This document shows positions 46,297 through 55,528 of a DNA stretch of 64,000 bases, piece by piece. Positions within the stretch are counted from its first letter, which is position 1. Each line of letters opens with the position of its first letter. The notes beneath the pieces were generated by a model, which was given only the letters and a program-made list of their open reading frames with translations, was not told where the DNA came from and ran no database searches. Made by a program: the position numbers and the translations under genes. The stretch is from Xanthomonas vesicatoria ATCC 35937 (GTDB lineage Bacteria; Pseudomonadota; Gammaproteobacteria; Xanthomonadales; Xanthomonadaceae), in the NCBI RefSeq assembly GCF_001908725.1, contig NZ_CP018725.1, forward strand, positions 5,022,001-5,086,000. Direction: 5' to 3'.

Positions 46297-47693
46297 CACA
46301 ATACCTCCGAGGCGAAGTCGGCCAGGCGCGAGCGTTCGCCACGACGCAGCGTGATGTGCGCGCTGTGCGGCCAGGCCTTGAAGCGATCCACCGCGTAGGT
46401 CAGGCCCGAGGTGGTTTCGGTCAGGTAGGGCGTGTCGATCTGCTCGACGTTGCCCAGGCACACGATCTTGGTGCCGGGGCCGGCGCGGGTGATCAAGGTC
46501 TTCATCTGCTTCGGAGTGAGGTTCTGCGCCTCGTCCAGAATCAGGTAGCGCGACAGGAAGGTGCGCCCGCGCATGAAGTTCATCGAGCGGATCTTGATGC
46601 GGCTGGCGAGCAGGTCGTTGGTGGCCGCGCGGCCCCACGAGCCGCCGTCCTGGTTGTGGGTAAGCACTTCCAGGTTGTCGGTCAGCGCGCCCATCCACGG
46701 TGTCATCTTTTCTTCTTCGGTGCCGGGCAAAAAGCCGATGTCTTCGCCCACGCTGACGGTGGCACGGGTCATGATGATTTCGCGGTAGCGCTGTTGGTCC
46801 ATCGTCTGCGCCAGGCCCGCGGCCAGTGCGAGCAGCGTCTTGCCGGTGCCGGCGGTGCCGAGCAGGGTGACGAAATCGATCTCCGGGTCCATCAGCGCAT
46901 TGAGCGCGAAGTTCTGCTCGCGGTTGCGCGCGGCGATGCCCCAGATCGCATGCTGGGTATGGCGGAAATCATCCACCAGGCACAGCGTGGCCTTGCCGCC
47001 GCCAACCTTGGCTACGCGCAGCTCCACCTCGTCTTCGCCCGGCAGATACAGGTACTGATTGGGATACCAGTCCTCGTCGTCGGCCAGCACGATCTCGTAA
47101 TGGGTGCGGCCGCGCTCGTTCCAGCTGCGCAGGTCCTCGTTGTGCTTCTGCCAGAAGTCTTCCGGCAACTCGATGGCACCGGTGAACAACAGGCTGAAAT
47201 CGTCCAGCGCGCGGTCGTTCTGGTAATCCTCGGCAACCAGGCCGCTGATGTAGGCCTTGATGCGCAGGTTGATGTCCTTGGACACCAGGATGACCGGCAC
47301 ATCCGGGTTTTCTTCGCGCAGCGCCAGTACCGAGGCCAGGATCTTGTTGTCCGGCAACATCGCGCCGAAGGTGCGGCCCGGCTCGATCGGGTGGATCTGG
47401 AAATACAGCCGGCCGATCGCGGCCTGGCCCTTGAGCTGGATGCCCTGCGGATGACTGAGCAGGATGCCGGCCTGGATCTGCTCGGCGTTGGTGTTTTCCA
47501 GCAATTCGTCCAGGAAGCGGCTGACCTGGCGCGCGTTGCGGCTGACTTCGGAGGTGCCCTTCTTGGCGTTGTCGAGCTCTTCGATCACCTGCATCGGCAG
47601 GAACACATCGTGTTCTTCGAACTTGAACAACGAGGTGGGGTCGTGCATCAGCACGTTGGTGTCCAGCACGTAGATGCGCTTGCCTTGGGTCAT
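46296..47693 (-). CDS. PIN domain-PhoH ATPase fusion (PhoH2/YlaK type)
   Basis: The protein has 465 residues. The N-terminal PIN ribonuclease domain (1-160) has the first acidic residue Asp11 in YVLDTNVLMHDP, further acids at EELD (39-41), and D115 in LPDNKIL and SKD near 140. A linker follows, then a PhoH P-loop ATPase with Walker A GTAGTGKT (279-286) and Walker B YLILDEAQN. PhoH2 proteins in mycobacteria unwind and cut RNA. Start ATG 47693 (MTQGKRIYVLDTN) removes an unrelated leader. It is followed immediately by the lipoprotein gene and preceded by bcp after 82 bp. Confidence 0.92.
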   Translation of the reverse strand: MTQGKRIYVLDTNVLMHDPTSLFKFEEHDVFLPMQVIEELDNAKKGTSEVSRNARQVSRFLDELLENTNAEQIQAGILLSHPQGIQLKGQAAIGRLYFQIHPIEPGRTFGAMLPDNKILASVLALREENPDVPVILVSKDINLRIKAYISGLVAEDYQNDRALDDFSLLFTGAIELPEDFWQKHNEDLRSWNERGRTHYEIVLADDEDWYPNQYLYLPGEDEVELRVAKVGGGKATLCLVDDFRHTQHAIWGIAARNREQNFALNALMDPEIDFVTLLGTAGTGKTLLALAAGLAQTMDQQRYREIIMTRATVSVGEDIGFLPGTEEEKMTPWMGALTDNLEVLTHNQDGGSWGRAATNDLLASRIKIRSMNFMRGRTFLSRYLILDEAQNLTPKQMKTLITRAGPGTKIVCLGNVEQIDTPYLTETTSGLTYAVDRFKAWPHSAHITLRRGERSRLADFASEVL

Positions 47694-47775
47694 TGGGTCT
47701 TCCAAGTGATGGAGCAGGGGCGAGCCATCACGCCTGCAGGTGCAGGGTGATGGAGGACACGGGAAATCAGCGGCG

Positions 47776-48258
47776 TCACTGTTTGGCGTGCGCCTTGATT
47801 GCGGCCAGCACGGCCTCGGCATGGCCGGCGACCTTGACCTTGCGCCAGGCCTGCACGACGCGCCCCTCGGGCGAGAGCAGGAAGGTGCTGCGCTCGATGC
47901 CGAGCACCTGCTTGCCGTACATGTTCTTTTCCTTGATCACGTCGAAGGCACGGCACAGCGCTTCGTCACCGTCGCTGATCAACGGGAAGGTGAAGCCTTG
48001 CTTGGCGCAGAAATTGTCGTGCGACTTCACCGAGTCGCGCGAGACGCCAAGCACCTCGGCGCTCGCTTGTTTGAATTGCGGCAACAGTGCGTTGAAGTCC
48101 AGGCCCTCGGTGGTGCACCCGGGCGTGCTGTCCTTCGGGTAGAAGTACAGCACTACCCATTTGCCTGCACAGCCGCGCAGGGTGGTCTGGGTACCGCCGG
48201 ACAGCGCCAGCGGCAGGTCGAGGGTGGTAGCGGGCAGTTCCAGTACGGCGTCGGTCAT
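47776..48258 (-). CDS. bcp: Thiol peroxidase BCP (PrxQ-type peroxiredoxin)
   Basis: The protein has 160 residues. It reduces hydrogen and organic peroxides. The peroxidatic Cys48 is in YPKDSTPGCTTEG and the resolving Cys84 in NFCAKQGF, the same numbers as in the crystallised X. campestris BCP, where they form an intramolecular disulfide. The N-terminus MTDAVLELPATTLDLPL and the IERSTFLLSPEGRVV strand complete the thioredoxin fold. The order gcvR-(rraB)-bcp resembles the gcvR-bcp pair of E. coli. Confidence 0.96.
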   Translation of the reverse strand: MTDAVLELPATTLDLPLALSGGTQTTLRGCAGKWVVLYFYPKDSTPGCTTEGLDFNALLPQFKQASAEVLGVSRDSVKSHDNFCAKQGFTFPLISDGDEALCRAFDVIKEKNMYGKQVLGIERSTFLLSPEGRVVQAWRKVKVAGHAEAVLAAIKAHAKQ

Positions 48259-48296
48259 CTTTGCTCAGCCTGAAGGGAGAGGCGGTCGGCGGCCGA

Positions 48297-48647
48297 TCAG
48301 GCCGGCCCGACATCCATCCCATCATAAGCAGCCACATGGAAACGTTTGGCGAGCGCATCGAACTCCACATTGCGCTGATTCAGCGATTCGATGGTGTGAT
48401 GCTCGCGCTTGTCCACATGCAGGAAATACGACTCTTCATCGTCGCCGTCGTCTTCGTCGCGTTCGCCGAGGAAGATGTCGATGACGCGGTAGCCGTCCTG
48501 GGTCAGTTGCTCGGCGAGCTTCTGCAGGGGTTCCTGCGCCGGGTCGGCGAAGAAGTATTCCCAGCGCAACGGGCCGTCGAGATTCCAGTCGGTCTCGGAG
48601 CGGATGTGATCGAACATCTGTTTCAGCGCGGATTGGGCGATGGCCAT
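48297..48647 (-). CDS. rraB: RraB family ribonuclease E regulator
   Basis: The protein has 116 residues. It matches the RraB/DUF695 family: WEYFFADPAQEPLQKLAEQLTQDGYRVIDIFLGE, an acidic insert EDDGDDEES, then YFLHVDKREHHTIESLNQRNVEFDALAKRF. E. coli RraB binds RNase E and changes degradosome composition; the acidic stretch is a family feature. The Xanthomonas protein has not been tested as far as I know. It lies 13 bp after the gcvR-type gene and 38 bp before bcp. Confidence 0.85.
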   Translation of the reverse strand: MAIAQSALKQMFDHIRSETDWNLDGPLRWEYFFADPAQEPLQKLAEQLTQDGYRVIDIFLGERDEDDGDDEESYFLHVDKREHHTIESLNQRNVEFDALAKRFHVAAYDGMDVGPA

Positions 48648-48660
48648 CGGTGCGTCTGCC

Positions 48661-49236
48661 TTAGAACTTCATCGGGTCCATGATCGCGTCGAGATTGAGG
48701 TGATCACAGAATTCCAGGAAATCATCGCGTAACGCGGCGATGTGCATGTTGGCCGGCACCCCGATGGTCACCTGCGCAGAGAACATCTCCGCGCCGGTCT
48801 GCATGGCCCGGTAGCGGGTGCTCTGCAGGTTTTCGATGGTGATGCCCTGGCGATCGAAGAAATCGGCCAGCTGGAACAGGATGCCCGGCTTGTCCGCAGC
48901 GATCACTTCCACGATGTACGGCAGCAGGTTGGATTGGGTCTGCTTGGGGCCGGTGCGGTACCAGACCAGCTTGAGGCCCTCTTCGCGTTCGAGCCGGGTC
49001 AGCATGGCTTCGAGCTTGGCGACCGAATCCCAGGAGCCGGTGGCCAATGCGGTGACCGAAACATCGCGCCCCACCGTGGCCAGGCGAGCGTCCACGAGAT
49101 TGCAGCCGCTATCGGCGATGCGGCGGGTGACAGGCAATAGGGGGGACTCCGGATGCGTCGTGTAGGCGTTGATCAGGAGGTGATTTTCGGTCGGCGAAGG
49201 CCGGGGTGTAGAGTCAGTCAAAGGGGCTTCCGGCAT
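48661..49236 (-). CDS. gcvR: Double ACT domain regulator, GcvR type
   Basis: The protein has 191 residues. There are two ACT domains: about 18-95 ([39 protein letters not shown]) and about 105-185 ([38 protein letters not shown]). E. coli GcvR binds glycine and blocks the activator GcvA of the glycine cleavage genes. ATG 49236 is preferred; a longer frame begins 49287. It is divergent from dapA and upstream of bcp, as gcvR is in E. coli, which supports orthology. No gcvA is in the window, so the partner is unknown. Confidence 0.86.
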   Translation of the reverse strand: MPEAPLTDSTPRPSPTENHLLINAYTTHPESPLLPVTRRIADSGCNLVDARLATVGRDVSVTALATGSWDSVAKLEAMLTRLEREEGLKLVWYRTGPKQTQSNLLPYIVEVIAADKPGILFQLADFFDRQGITIENLQSTRYRAMQTGAEMFSAQVTIGVPANMHIAALRDDFLEFCDHLNLDAIMDPMKF

Positions 49237-49380
49237 TGCATCAGGCTGAATGGCCGCCCGGGCAGGCGCCCTGGCGGTGACCAGCATACTTGCCCGTGGT
49301 TTCGCGCCGCAAGTAACATGCAGGCGGTCGCAACCCGCGTGCGCGCGGGCCTTTTCCTGTCACGTAAGAGCAGCAGAATC

Positions 49381-50289
49381 TTGTCCCTTTCCGGCATCAT
49401 CACCGCGCTGGCGACCCCCTTCGGGCCGGACGGCGCACTCGACCTGGATGCCTGGCGGCGGCTGCTGGAGCAGCAGCTGCACGGGGGCGTGCAGGGAATC
49501 GTGGTCGCCGGCTCGACCGGCGAAGCCGCCGCGCTGAGCGACGACGAATACGACACATTGCTGCGCGCCGCCGTTGCCCAGGTGGCCGGCCGGGTGCCGG
49601 TGCTGGCCGGGACCGGGCTGTCCGGCACCGCAAAGACCATCGCGCAGACGCGCCGCGCCGCCGCGCTGGGCGCACAGTACGCGCTGGTGGTGACGCCGCC
49701 GTACGTGCGCCCGACCCAGGCAGGCTTGAAAGCGCACTTCCTGGCCGTGGCCGACAACGGCGGGCTCCCGGTGGTGTTGTACAACGTGCCCGGCCGTACC
49801 GGCTGCGACCTGCTGCCGGAGACGGTGGCCGAACTGGTCGACCACCCGAACATCGTCGGCATCAAGGAAGCGCGCAGCGAGCCCGAGCGCGTCGCCGCGC
49901 TGGTGGCGCTGCGCAGCGACGCCTTCGTGGTGCTCAGCGGCGATGACGGCAGTGCCGCGCAGTCGATGCTGTCCGGCGCCGAAGGACTGATCTCGGTGGC
50001 GTCCAACGCGTTGCCGTCGGCCTATCGTCGCTTGTGCGACCTTGCCCGCGCTGGCCAGCGCGATGCGGCCACCGCCTGGGATGCGCGCCTGAGCGAATAT
50101 CACAGTTTCTGCGGGATCGAATCCAATCCCATCCCGGTCAAGGCGCTGCTGCAACGCGCCGGGATCGGCCACGGCCTGCGCTTGCCGCTGCTGCCACTTT
50201 CAGCGGCGCACCAGCCGGCCGCCGACCGCCTTGCCGCCGACGCCATTGCGTTGGAAGCACTTTCCAGCCGCGAAATGCTCGCGGCCTGA
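49381..50289 (+). CDS. dapA: 4-hydroxy-tetrahydrodipicolinate synthase
   Basis: The protein has 302 residues and a TTG start, chosen because it gives the standard DapA N-terminus [14 protein letters not shown] and the known Xanthomonas length. An ATG at 49318 would add 21 residues. It condenses pyruvate and aspartate semialdehyde for lysine and diaminopimelate. The Schiff-base lysine is Lys162 ([11 protein letters not shown]), the tyrosine Tyr134 ([12 protein letters not shown]) and the pyruvate loop [12 protein letters not shown] (41-52). The bamC-like lipoprotein gene follows after 16 bp, as in E. coli (dapA-bamC). Confidence 0.95.
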   Translation: MSLSGIITALATPFGPDGALDLDAWRRLLEQQLHGGVQGIVVAGSTGEAAALSDDEYDTLLRAAVAQVAGRVPVLAGTGLSGTAKTIAQTRRAAALGAQYALVVTPPYVRPTQAGLKAHFLAVADNGGLPVVLYNVPGRTGCDLLPETVAELVDHPNIVGIKEARSEPERVAALVALRSDAFVVLSGDDGSAAQSMLSGAEGLISVASNALPSAYRRLCDLARAGQRDAATAWDARLSEYHSFCGIESNPIPVKALLQRAGIGHGLRLPLLPLSAAHQPAADRLAADAIALEALSSREMLAA

Positions 50290-50305
50290 CCCAGGAGATT
50301 TATCG

Positions 50306-50824
50306 ATGCGTCATTCCGTTTCCCCCGTCCGCGTGCTGTCGCTCGCGTTGCTGGCGACCGCCACCGTCGCCGCCACGAGTGGTTGCAGCTGGTTTCACAA
50401 GGGCGCGCGCGGCGACTATGCGTTGGCCCCTGAAGCTCGCCCGCTGGAAGTGCCGCCGGATCTGAACCTGCCCGACACCTCCGGTGCGATGAAGGTGCCG
50501 ACGCTGGCTTCGACCACGCAGCAGCAGACCAACACGCCGCCATCGGCGAGCGCCAACAGCGGGTTCACCGTGCCGGGCGAGCGCGATGAGGTGTTTGCCA
50601 AGGTGGGCACGGCACTGGCCGAGATTCCCGGCCTCACCATTGCCAGCAAGGCGCAGATGCTCGGCTCCTACGATGTGAGCTACGAGGGGTCCAGCTTCCT
50701 GGTACGCGTGGTCAAGGTCGAGGCCGGCAGTTATGTGTCGGCAGTGGATCCGCGCGGCATGCCGGCCACGGCCGCTGCACCGGTCGCGGTGATCAGTGCG
50801 CTGAAGGGCAAGCTCGGCGGCTGA
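50306..50824 (+). CDS. Short BamC-like outer membrane lipoprotein
   Basis: The protein has 172 residues. The lipobox is ATSGC (Cys about 27), followed by SWFHKGARGDYALAPEARPLEVPPDLNLP, the unstructured BamC lasso segment that binds BamD in E. coli. A Thr/Gln/Pro linker and one compact domain follow (about 95-170, ERDEVFAKVGTALAEIPGLTIASK to VISALKGKLGG). E. coli BamC has about 344 residues and two helix-grip domains, so one is missing here. ATG 50306 follows a CAGGAG site 11 bp upstream, 16 bp after dapA. A strong terminator follows. Confidence 0.82.
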   Translation: MRHSVSPVRVLSLALLATATVAATSGCSWFHKGARGDYALAPEARPLEVPPDLNLPDTSGAMKVPTLASTTQQQTNTPPSASANSGFTVPGERDEVFAKVGTALAEIPGLTIASKAQMLGSYDVSYEGSSFLVRVVKVEAGSYVSAVDPRGMPATAAAPVAVISALKGKLGG

Positions 50825-50848
50825 TCGATTTCGCCATTGCCGGACAGC

Positions 50849-50874
50849 AAAACGGGCGCTTGGGCGCCCGTTTT
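50849..50874 (+). terminator. Intrinsic terminator of dapA-bamC
   Basis: AAAACGGGCGC-TTGG-GCGCCCGTTTT is an 11-bp perfect stem ending in four T, 25 bp after the stop codon. Confidence 0.88.
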
Positions 50875-50924
50875 GCGTTTGGCTATAGCCGGCGGCGATC
50901 TTAGTCGCACGCCGGCACAGTGCC

Positions 50925-51248
50925 TTAGCGCTGCAGCAGCGGCAACTTGTTCGGTTTGCCGTCCCAGTCTGCAGCATCGGGCAGGGGCTCCTGGCGCACT
51001 GTCAGCACCGGCCAGGCTTTGGCCAGTTCGGCGTTGAGCGCGACGAAGCCTTCCTGGCCGGCGGGGACGTCATCTTCCGGGTAGATCGCGTTGGCCGGGC
51101 ATTCGGGCTCGCACAGGGTGCAGTCAATGCACTCGTCCGGGTCGATGACCAGAAAATTCGGGCCGACGTGGAAGCAATCCACCGGGCAGACTTCGACGCA
51201 GTCGGTGTATTTGCACTTGATGCAGTTTTCGGTGACAACAAAAGGCAT
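50925..51248 (-). CDS. fdxA: 7Fe ferredoxin FdxA
   Basis: The protein has 107 residues. The iron-sulfur ligands are [26 protein letters not shown] (C9, C12, C17, C21 region) and [16 protein letters not shown] near 40-55. The pattern suits one 3Fe-4S and one 4Fe-4S cluster, as in Azotobacter ferredoxin I and E. coli-type FdxA. The C-terminal extension ([19 protein letters not shown]) is typical of the FdxA group. It is an electron carrier in the cytoplasm; the partner is unknown. It is monocistronic and convergent with dapA-bamC. Confidence 0.95.
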   Translation of the reverse strand: MPFVVTENCIKCKYTDCVEVCPVDCFHVGPNFLVIDPDECIDCTLCEPECPANAIYPEDDVPAGQEGFVALNAELAKAWPVLTVRQEPLPDAADWDGKPNKLPLLQR

Positions 51249-51556
51249 GGCGGAATCCGGCGTTTAGCCTGGCAATTCTAAAGCAGTCGGGGGTGTGCGG
51301 TGCAGATTGTCTGCCGCGCAGATGGTGGAGTGGTCGTAGTCTGCGGGATGTCTTGATGTCTGGATCTCGCAGGGTGGGTTGGCTGTCTTCCTACCTACTC
51401 TCACGCCAACCGCCAACCGCCAACCGCCAACCGCCAATCGCGCCCCGGCCCGCATTTGCGGCGTGAGCGCTCGACGGCGCGCGCGCCGCAAGCGCGGGCC
51501 GTGCCTTCTCGCCCCAAGAGGAGAGGGGCTTTGCATCCTGTCTCCCCTCAGTGAAC
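51249..51556. other. 308-bp gap between fdxA and dgoK with repeats
   Basis: It contains five CGCCAAC-type 7-bp repeats at 51404-51438 (the last reads CGCCAAT) and an ERIC-like remnant near 51500-51550 (CCTTCTCGCC ... GAGGAGAGGGGC). No gene is visible. The fdxA promoter should lie at its left side. Confidence 0.7.
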
Positions 51557-52435
51557 TCAGGTCAGCCCGTATTGCCTGGCCAGGGCGAACAGGCCGGCGG
51601 CGGCCAGGTCTTCGGGGTGAGGGACGGTGGCGACGCCCAGATGCGTCAGCGCCAAAGCGTAGCGTTGCGCCAGGGCGGGGCTGCCGACCAGGTGCACGGT
51701 GGCGTGACTGCCGCGATGCTCGCGGAGCTCGTGGCCGATCAGCAGGCCCGAGAGGTACGAGGGCAGGGCCTTTGCACTCAGGCGGTCGAACAGGCCCAGC
51801 GTGCGGGTGCCGAACAGGTGGTGGCTGAGGCCGCCGGGGTCCGCGCTGCGATCCACGCCCAGCAGGAAGGCTTCGCTCTCCAGGTCGGCGTGATCCTCGG
51901 GCATCAGCTTGCCGAGGATGCTGTGCTGGCGCAGCAGCGCATACAGTTCGCCGGTCATCACGGTGGCGAAGTCGGTCAGCTGGCCGTTGGCGATGGTTGC
52001 CCATTTGCTGTGGGTGCCGGGCAGGCAGGCGATGTGGTCGCCATCCCCGAGTGCGGCAATCAGCCCGACCAGCTGGGTTTCTTCGCCACGCATGACATCC
52101 GGCACGCCCTGCTGCGCGCCGGTACTAACGCCCGGCACGAACCACAGTGCGCGGCCGGGCAGCAGGTCGTCGTAGCGGCGCATGGCCGCCGCCAGTGCGG
52201 CGGTGTCGGTCGGGCAGGGCAGGTAGGCCTGTTCGACCCAACCGTTGCGGCTGCCGATCATGCCCGACAGCAGTACCGGGCCGTCCCAGCCGTCGATCAA
52301 TGCGCTCAGGACCTCGCCAAAGCGGCCCTGGCAGGCGAGGATGCCGTCGCTGCCACGGCGCTGTTCCAGCACGGCGCCGGTCGCGTCGAGCAGGTAGGCG
52401 CGCAGGCTGCTCGTGCCCCAATCGACAGCGATCAT
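51557..52435 (-). CDS. dgoK: 2-dehydro-3-deoxygalactonokinase
   Basis: The protein has 292 residues. It phosphorylates 2-dehydro-3-deoxygalactonate (KDGal) in the De Ley-Doudoroff pathway. DgoK family blocks are [16 protein letters not shown] (2-17), the phosphate-binding region of the ASKHA fold, LLSGMIGSRNGWVEQAYLPCP near 55-75, CLPGTHSKWATI near 136-147, and LVGSPALAQRYALAL near 250. It is the last gene of the four-gene operon, and its start overlaps the stop of the lactonase gene by 4 bp. Confidence 0.93.
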   Translation of the reverse strand: MIAVDWGTSSLRAYLLDATGAVLEQRRGSDGILACQGRFGEVLSALIDGWDGPVLLSGMIGSRNGWVEQAYLPCPTDTAALAAAMRRYDDLLPGRALWFVPGVSTGAQQGVPDVMRGEETQLVGLIAALGDGDHIACLPGTHSKWATIANGQLTDFATVMTGELYALLRQHSILGKLMPEDHADLESEAFLLGVDRSADPGGLSHHLFGTRTLGLFDRLSAKALPSYLSGLLIGHELREHRGSHATVHLVGSPALAQRYALALTHLGVATVPHPEDLAAAGLFALARQYGLT

Positions 52436-53343
52436 GCGCTGGCCACCCGGCTTTCGGGCAGGCCGACAATGGCTACATCGCAGACGAACAGGCCGCCGGC
52501 TTCGGGCATGCGTGCGAGTTCTTCGGCGCTATGGTCCAGGCGCGAGGAGATCACGTGCAGGCGATCCAGCGCCGCGCCACCGAAGGCGCTGCAGGTTGGG
52601 TGCTTGACCGGCAGGTGCACGATGCGCTCGACGCTGCCGTCGGGGCGATAGCGCACTACGCGGCTGGCGCGCCACTGCGCATTCCACAGATAGCCTTCGG
52701 CGTCGATGATGGAGCCGTCCGGCTCGGCGTCGTCGCGGTCCAGGGTGGCAAACACGCGCGTGTTGCTGGTCTGCGCGGTCTCCTGGTCGTAGTCGCAGCA
52801 CAGGATCTGCGGGCGCACCGAGTCGCAGTAGTACATGGTGCGGCCATCCAGGCTGAAGCAGATCGAGTTGGGGATCGACACGCCCGGCAGCGGCAGCGCG
52901 CGCAAGCCATGGGTCAGCGAGAATTGGTACATCGCCCCGCGCGCAGTCTTGTTGTCGTGCTCGTCCATGGTGCCAAACACCAGATTGCCGTGCCGATCGA
53001 CGCGGCCATCGTTACTGCGCGTCAGCGGGTTGTCTGCCTCGATGTCGGCCAGTTTCTCGAACGGCAATACGTCGTTTTCTGTGCTGTCCGGGTCGACGAT
53101 GCCGACAGCCTTGGCCAGCGCGATCAGCAGGCGGCCATCGTCCATCAGGCCGAGGCAGCCGGGGCGATCGGGTAGGGTCCAGAAGCGCGTCTTCGCGCTG
53201 TCCGGGTGATGCCGCCACAAGCGTTTTTCGCTGATGTCGACCCAGTACAGCGACTGGCGCTGCTCGCACCACAACACGCCTTCGCCATGCGTGCAGCGGC
53301 TGTCGACCGCCAGTACGGCGGTGTGCTCGGGTGTGCTCACCAT
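52432..53343 (-). CDS. SMP-30/gluconolactonase family sugar lactonase
   Basis: The protein has 303 residues and a six-bladed beta-propeller of the SMP-30 family. Likely metal ligands are Glu in [10 protein letters not shown] (19-28), Asn in [19 protein letters not shown] (near 108-126) and Asp in [19 protein letters not shown] (near 200). Family enzymes open aldonolactones with a divalent metal. In this operon galactono-1,4-lactone is the expected substrate, by inference from the neighbours. Start ATG 53343 overlaps dgoD by 7 bp and its stop overlaps dgoK by 4 bp. An upstream frame to 53484 lies within dgoD. Confidence 0.88.
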   Translation of the reverse strand: MVSTPEHTAVLAVDSRCTHGEGVLWCEQRQSLYWVDISEKRLWRHHPDSAKTRFWTLPDRPGCLGLMDDGRLLIALAKAVGIVDPDSTENDVLPFEKLADIEADNPLTRSNDGRVDRHGNLVFGTMDEHDNKTARGAMYQFSLTHGLRALPLPGVSIPNSICFSLDGRTMYYCDSVRPQILCCDYDQETAQTSNTRVFATLDRDDAEPDGSIIDAEGYLWNAQWRASRVVRYRPDGSVERIVHLPVKHPTCSAFGGAALDRLHVISSRLDHSAEELARMPEAGGLFVCDVAIVGLPESRVASA

Positions 53344-54485
53344 TCGGCGATGCTGCCATCGCTGTGGCGCCACACCGGGTTGCGCCAGTCCGGCGGATTT
53401 TCGTTTGCGCGCTTGAGCATCTCTTCGTCGATCTCCACACCAAGCCCGGGTTTGGGCAGGGCGGCGATACTGCCATCGACACACTGAAAATCGTCTTTAT
53501 TGATGACGTAGTCGAGCAGGTCGGCGCCTTCGTTGTAGTGGATGCCGATGCTCTGTTCCTGCAGTACTGCGTTGTGTGAGACGAAGTCCACATGCAGGCA
53601 CGCGGCCAGCGCGATCGGCCCGAGCGGGCAGTGCGGGGCAAAGCCCACGTCGTAGGCTTCGGCCATCGCGGCGATCTTGACGCACTCGGTGATGCCACCG
53701 GCATGCGACAGGTCCGGCTGCACCATGCCGATACCACCGGCGCACAGCACGTTCTTGAATTCGAAGCGCGAGAACATGCGCTCGCCGGCCGCCAGCGGAA
53801 TCGAGGTGCTCGCGGCCAGGCGCGGGTAATACTCGGCCTGTTCGGCCAGCACCGGTTCTTCGACGAACAGCGGCTTGAACGGTTCGAGTTCGCGCAGCAG
53901 CGCCTTGGCCATCGGCGCGCCGACGCGGCCATGGAAATCGATACCGAAGTCGATGGTGTTGCCGAAGGCTTCGCGGATCTCGGCAACCTTGACCACCGCC
54001 GCGTCGACCGCGCGCGCGCTGTCGATCAGCTTCATTTCCTCGGTGCCGTTGAACTTGAAGGTGTCGAAACCCAACGCGCGGTAGTCGGTGATCTGCTGGA
54101 TGATCGCGCCTGGACGGTCGCCACCGACCCAGCGGTAGGTTTTCATGCGGTCGCGCACCAGCCCGCCCAGCAGCTCGTACACCGGCACGCCCAACGCCTT
54201 GCCCTTGATGTCCCACAGCGCCTGGTCGATGCCGGCGATGGCGCTCATCAGGATGGCGCCGCCACGGTAAAACCCGGCGCGATACATCGTCTGCCACAGG
54301 TCGTTGATGCGCGCCGGGTCCTTGCCGACGACATAGCCGGCCAGCTCGTGCACGGCCGCTTCCACGCTGCGCGCGCGGCCCTCGATAACCGGCTCGCCCC
54401 AGCCGGTGATGCCCTCGTCGGTCTCGACCTTGAGGAACAACCAACGCGGTGCGGCGTGGTAGGTGGTGAGGCGGGTGATCTTCAT
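53337..54485 (-). CDS. dgoD: D-galactonate dehydratase
   Basis: The protein has 382 residues, the length of E. coli DgoD, and the active-site numbering is the same. Asp183 and His185 are in IDFHGRVG, Glu209 in FVEEPV, Glu235 in AAGERMF and His285 in PHCPLGP. It belongs to the mandelate racemase subgroup of the enolase superfamily and dehydrates D-galactonate to 2-dehydro-3-deoxygalactonate. It overlaps dgoA by 4 bp upstream and the lactonase gene downstream. All catalytic residues are present, so activity is expected. Confidence 0.95.
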   Translation of the reverse strand: MKITRLTTYHAAPRWLFLKVETDEGITGWGEPVIEGRARSVEAAVHELAGYVVGKDPARINDLWQTMYRAGFYRGGAILMSAIAGIDQALWDIKGKALGVPVYELLGGLVRDRMKTYRWVGGDRPGAIIQQITDYRALGFDTFKFNGTEEMKLIDSARAVDAAVVKVAEIREAFGNTIDFGIDFHGRVGAPMAKALLRELEPFKPLFVEEPVLAEQAEYYPRLAASTSIPLAAGERMFSRFEFKNVLCAGGIGMVQPDLSHAGGITECVKIAAMAEAYDVGFAPHCPLGPIALAACLHVDFVSHNAVLQEQSIGIHYNEGADLLDYVINKDDFQCVDGSIAALPKPGLGVEIDEEMLKRANENPPDWRNPVWRHSDGSIAEW

Positions 54486-55114
54486 CCTTGCAGTTCCTGG
54501 TAGGCCTGCACAAAGGCGCGTGCATGCGTCTGGGTTGTTTCGAGCGATTGCGCGGGTTTATAGAGCTCGCCGCCGATGCCGGCGCCGGCGGCGCCCCGGG
54601 CGAGGAAGCCGGCCAGGGTTTGCGGACTGACGCCACCGACCACATACACGGGGATGTGCGGGGGCAGCACCGAGCGCAACGCGCGCACATGCGCCGCGCC
54701 ATAGGTCGCGGCCGGGAACAGCTTCAGGATCGTGGCGCCGGCATCGATGGCGTCAAACGCCTCGCTGGCGGTGGCGAAACCGGCCACCACGGTCAGCCCG
54801 CGCGACACCGCATGGCGGATCAGCGACGGGCGCGTGTTGGGGGTGACGATGAAGCGCGCACCGATGTCGGCCAGTGTGTCCACGTCTTCGTTGCGCAGCA
54901 CGGTGCCGGCGCCGATCCAGGCGCGCTCGCCATAGGTGTGCTGGGCGAGGGCGATGCTCTGTTCCCAGCGCGGCGAATTGAGCGGGATCTCGATCGCATC
55001 GAAGCCGACGTCTATCAGCGCGCCGACATGGGCGAGCGTGTCTTCCGGCGTGATGCCACGCAGGATGGCGATCAACGGCAAAGCGAACAGGCTGGCGGTG
55101 GTCTGTAAAGTCAT
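54482..55114 (-). CDS. dgoA: 2-dehydro-3-deoxy-6-phosphogalactonate aldolase
   Basis: The protein has 210 residues. It cleaves KDPGal to pyruvate and glyceraldehyde 3-phosphate, the last De Ley-Doudoroff step. It is a class I KDPG/KDPGal aldolase: Glu42 in [15 protein letters not shown] (68-74), TPNTRP and the Schiff-base Lys131 in [10 protein letters not shown] 55114 is the normal start; the frame continues to 55189. It is the first gene of the dgo operon. The conserved 40-bp element lies 355 bp upstream, so the leader is long or the promoter is elsewhere in the gap. Confidence 0.94.
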   Translation of the reverse strand: MTLQTTASLFALPLIAILRGITPEDTLAHVGALIDVGFDAIEIPLNSPRWEQSIALAQHTYGERAWIGAGTVLRNEDVDTLADIGARFIVTPNTRPSLIRHAVSRGLTVVAGFATASEAFDAIDAGATILKLFPAATYGAAHVRALRSVLPPHIPVYVVGGVSPQTLAGFLARGAAGAGIGGELYKPAQSLETTQTHARAFVQAYQELQG

Positions 55115-55528
55115 GGTGTTACTCGCGATAGAGCGGAAAGCGGCCGTCGACGGCCGACGGGCCGGCAAGCGTCGAGGGAGCTGGCGCAACTGCGCGCAGC
55201 AAGCAGGTGCTGCCGGTGCGCGATCCGTAAAAAGTGAGGGGCGAAAGAGCAGGCGTAGTGTTGACCCTACCGGCGCAAGTCACGGGAGCATGCGTTGCGC
55301 TACGGCCAGTAAGTGGCCGGCAAGATGCCGTCATCGTCGTCCACCTCCGCAGTCATGGCATGCGTGCTGCCACCTGAGTCAACGGTGGTCACGTCTCTTT
55401 TGGCCGCGCCCGGGAGGTAGGGCTCCTGCTGCGGCGTGCGCTAGCCTCACCCGCGGAGATATGTGCTGCAAATGAAATTTTCGGCATATTCTATTCCTCC
55501 GACGAATACACGGCCGCAACCGCAACCC
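55115..55528. other. Divergent intergenic region dgoA / LysR gene
   Basis: It is 414 bp with no supported gene. The LysR-proximal end carries the conserved 40-bp element (55469-55508). The dgoA-proximal 350 bp hold no recognisable motif apart from G+C-rich short dyads. Confidence 0.6.
55469..55508 (-). promoter_or_regulatory. Candidate LysR operator, dgo copy
   Basis: On the minus strand it reads TATT-N9-AATA-N9-GAAAATTTCATTTG. The TATT/AATA pair has T-N11-A spacing, the usual LysR box. The GAA-AAT-TTC dyad that follows could be the activation half-site beside a -35 at TTTG. Two further copies stand before the TonB receptor genes. It lies 20 bp before the preferred ATG of the LysR gene, so it may also mediate autoregulation. 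Confidence 0.6.

Noticed and set aside
46356..47750. A 464-codon plus-strand frame over the PIN-PhoH gene
   Set aside because: It is a complement frame of PhoH with low-complexity Val/Leu/Gln composition and no start context.
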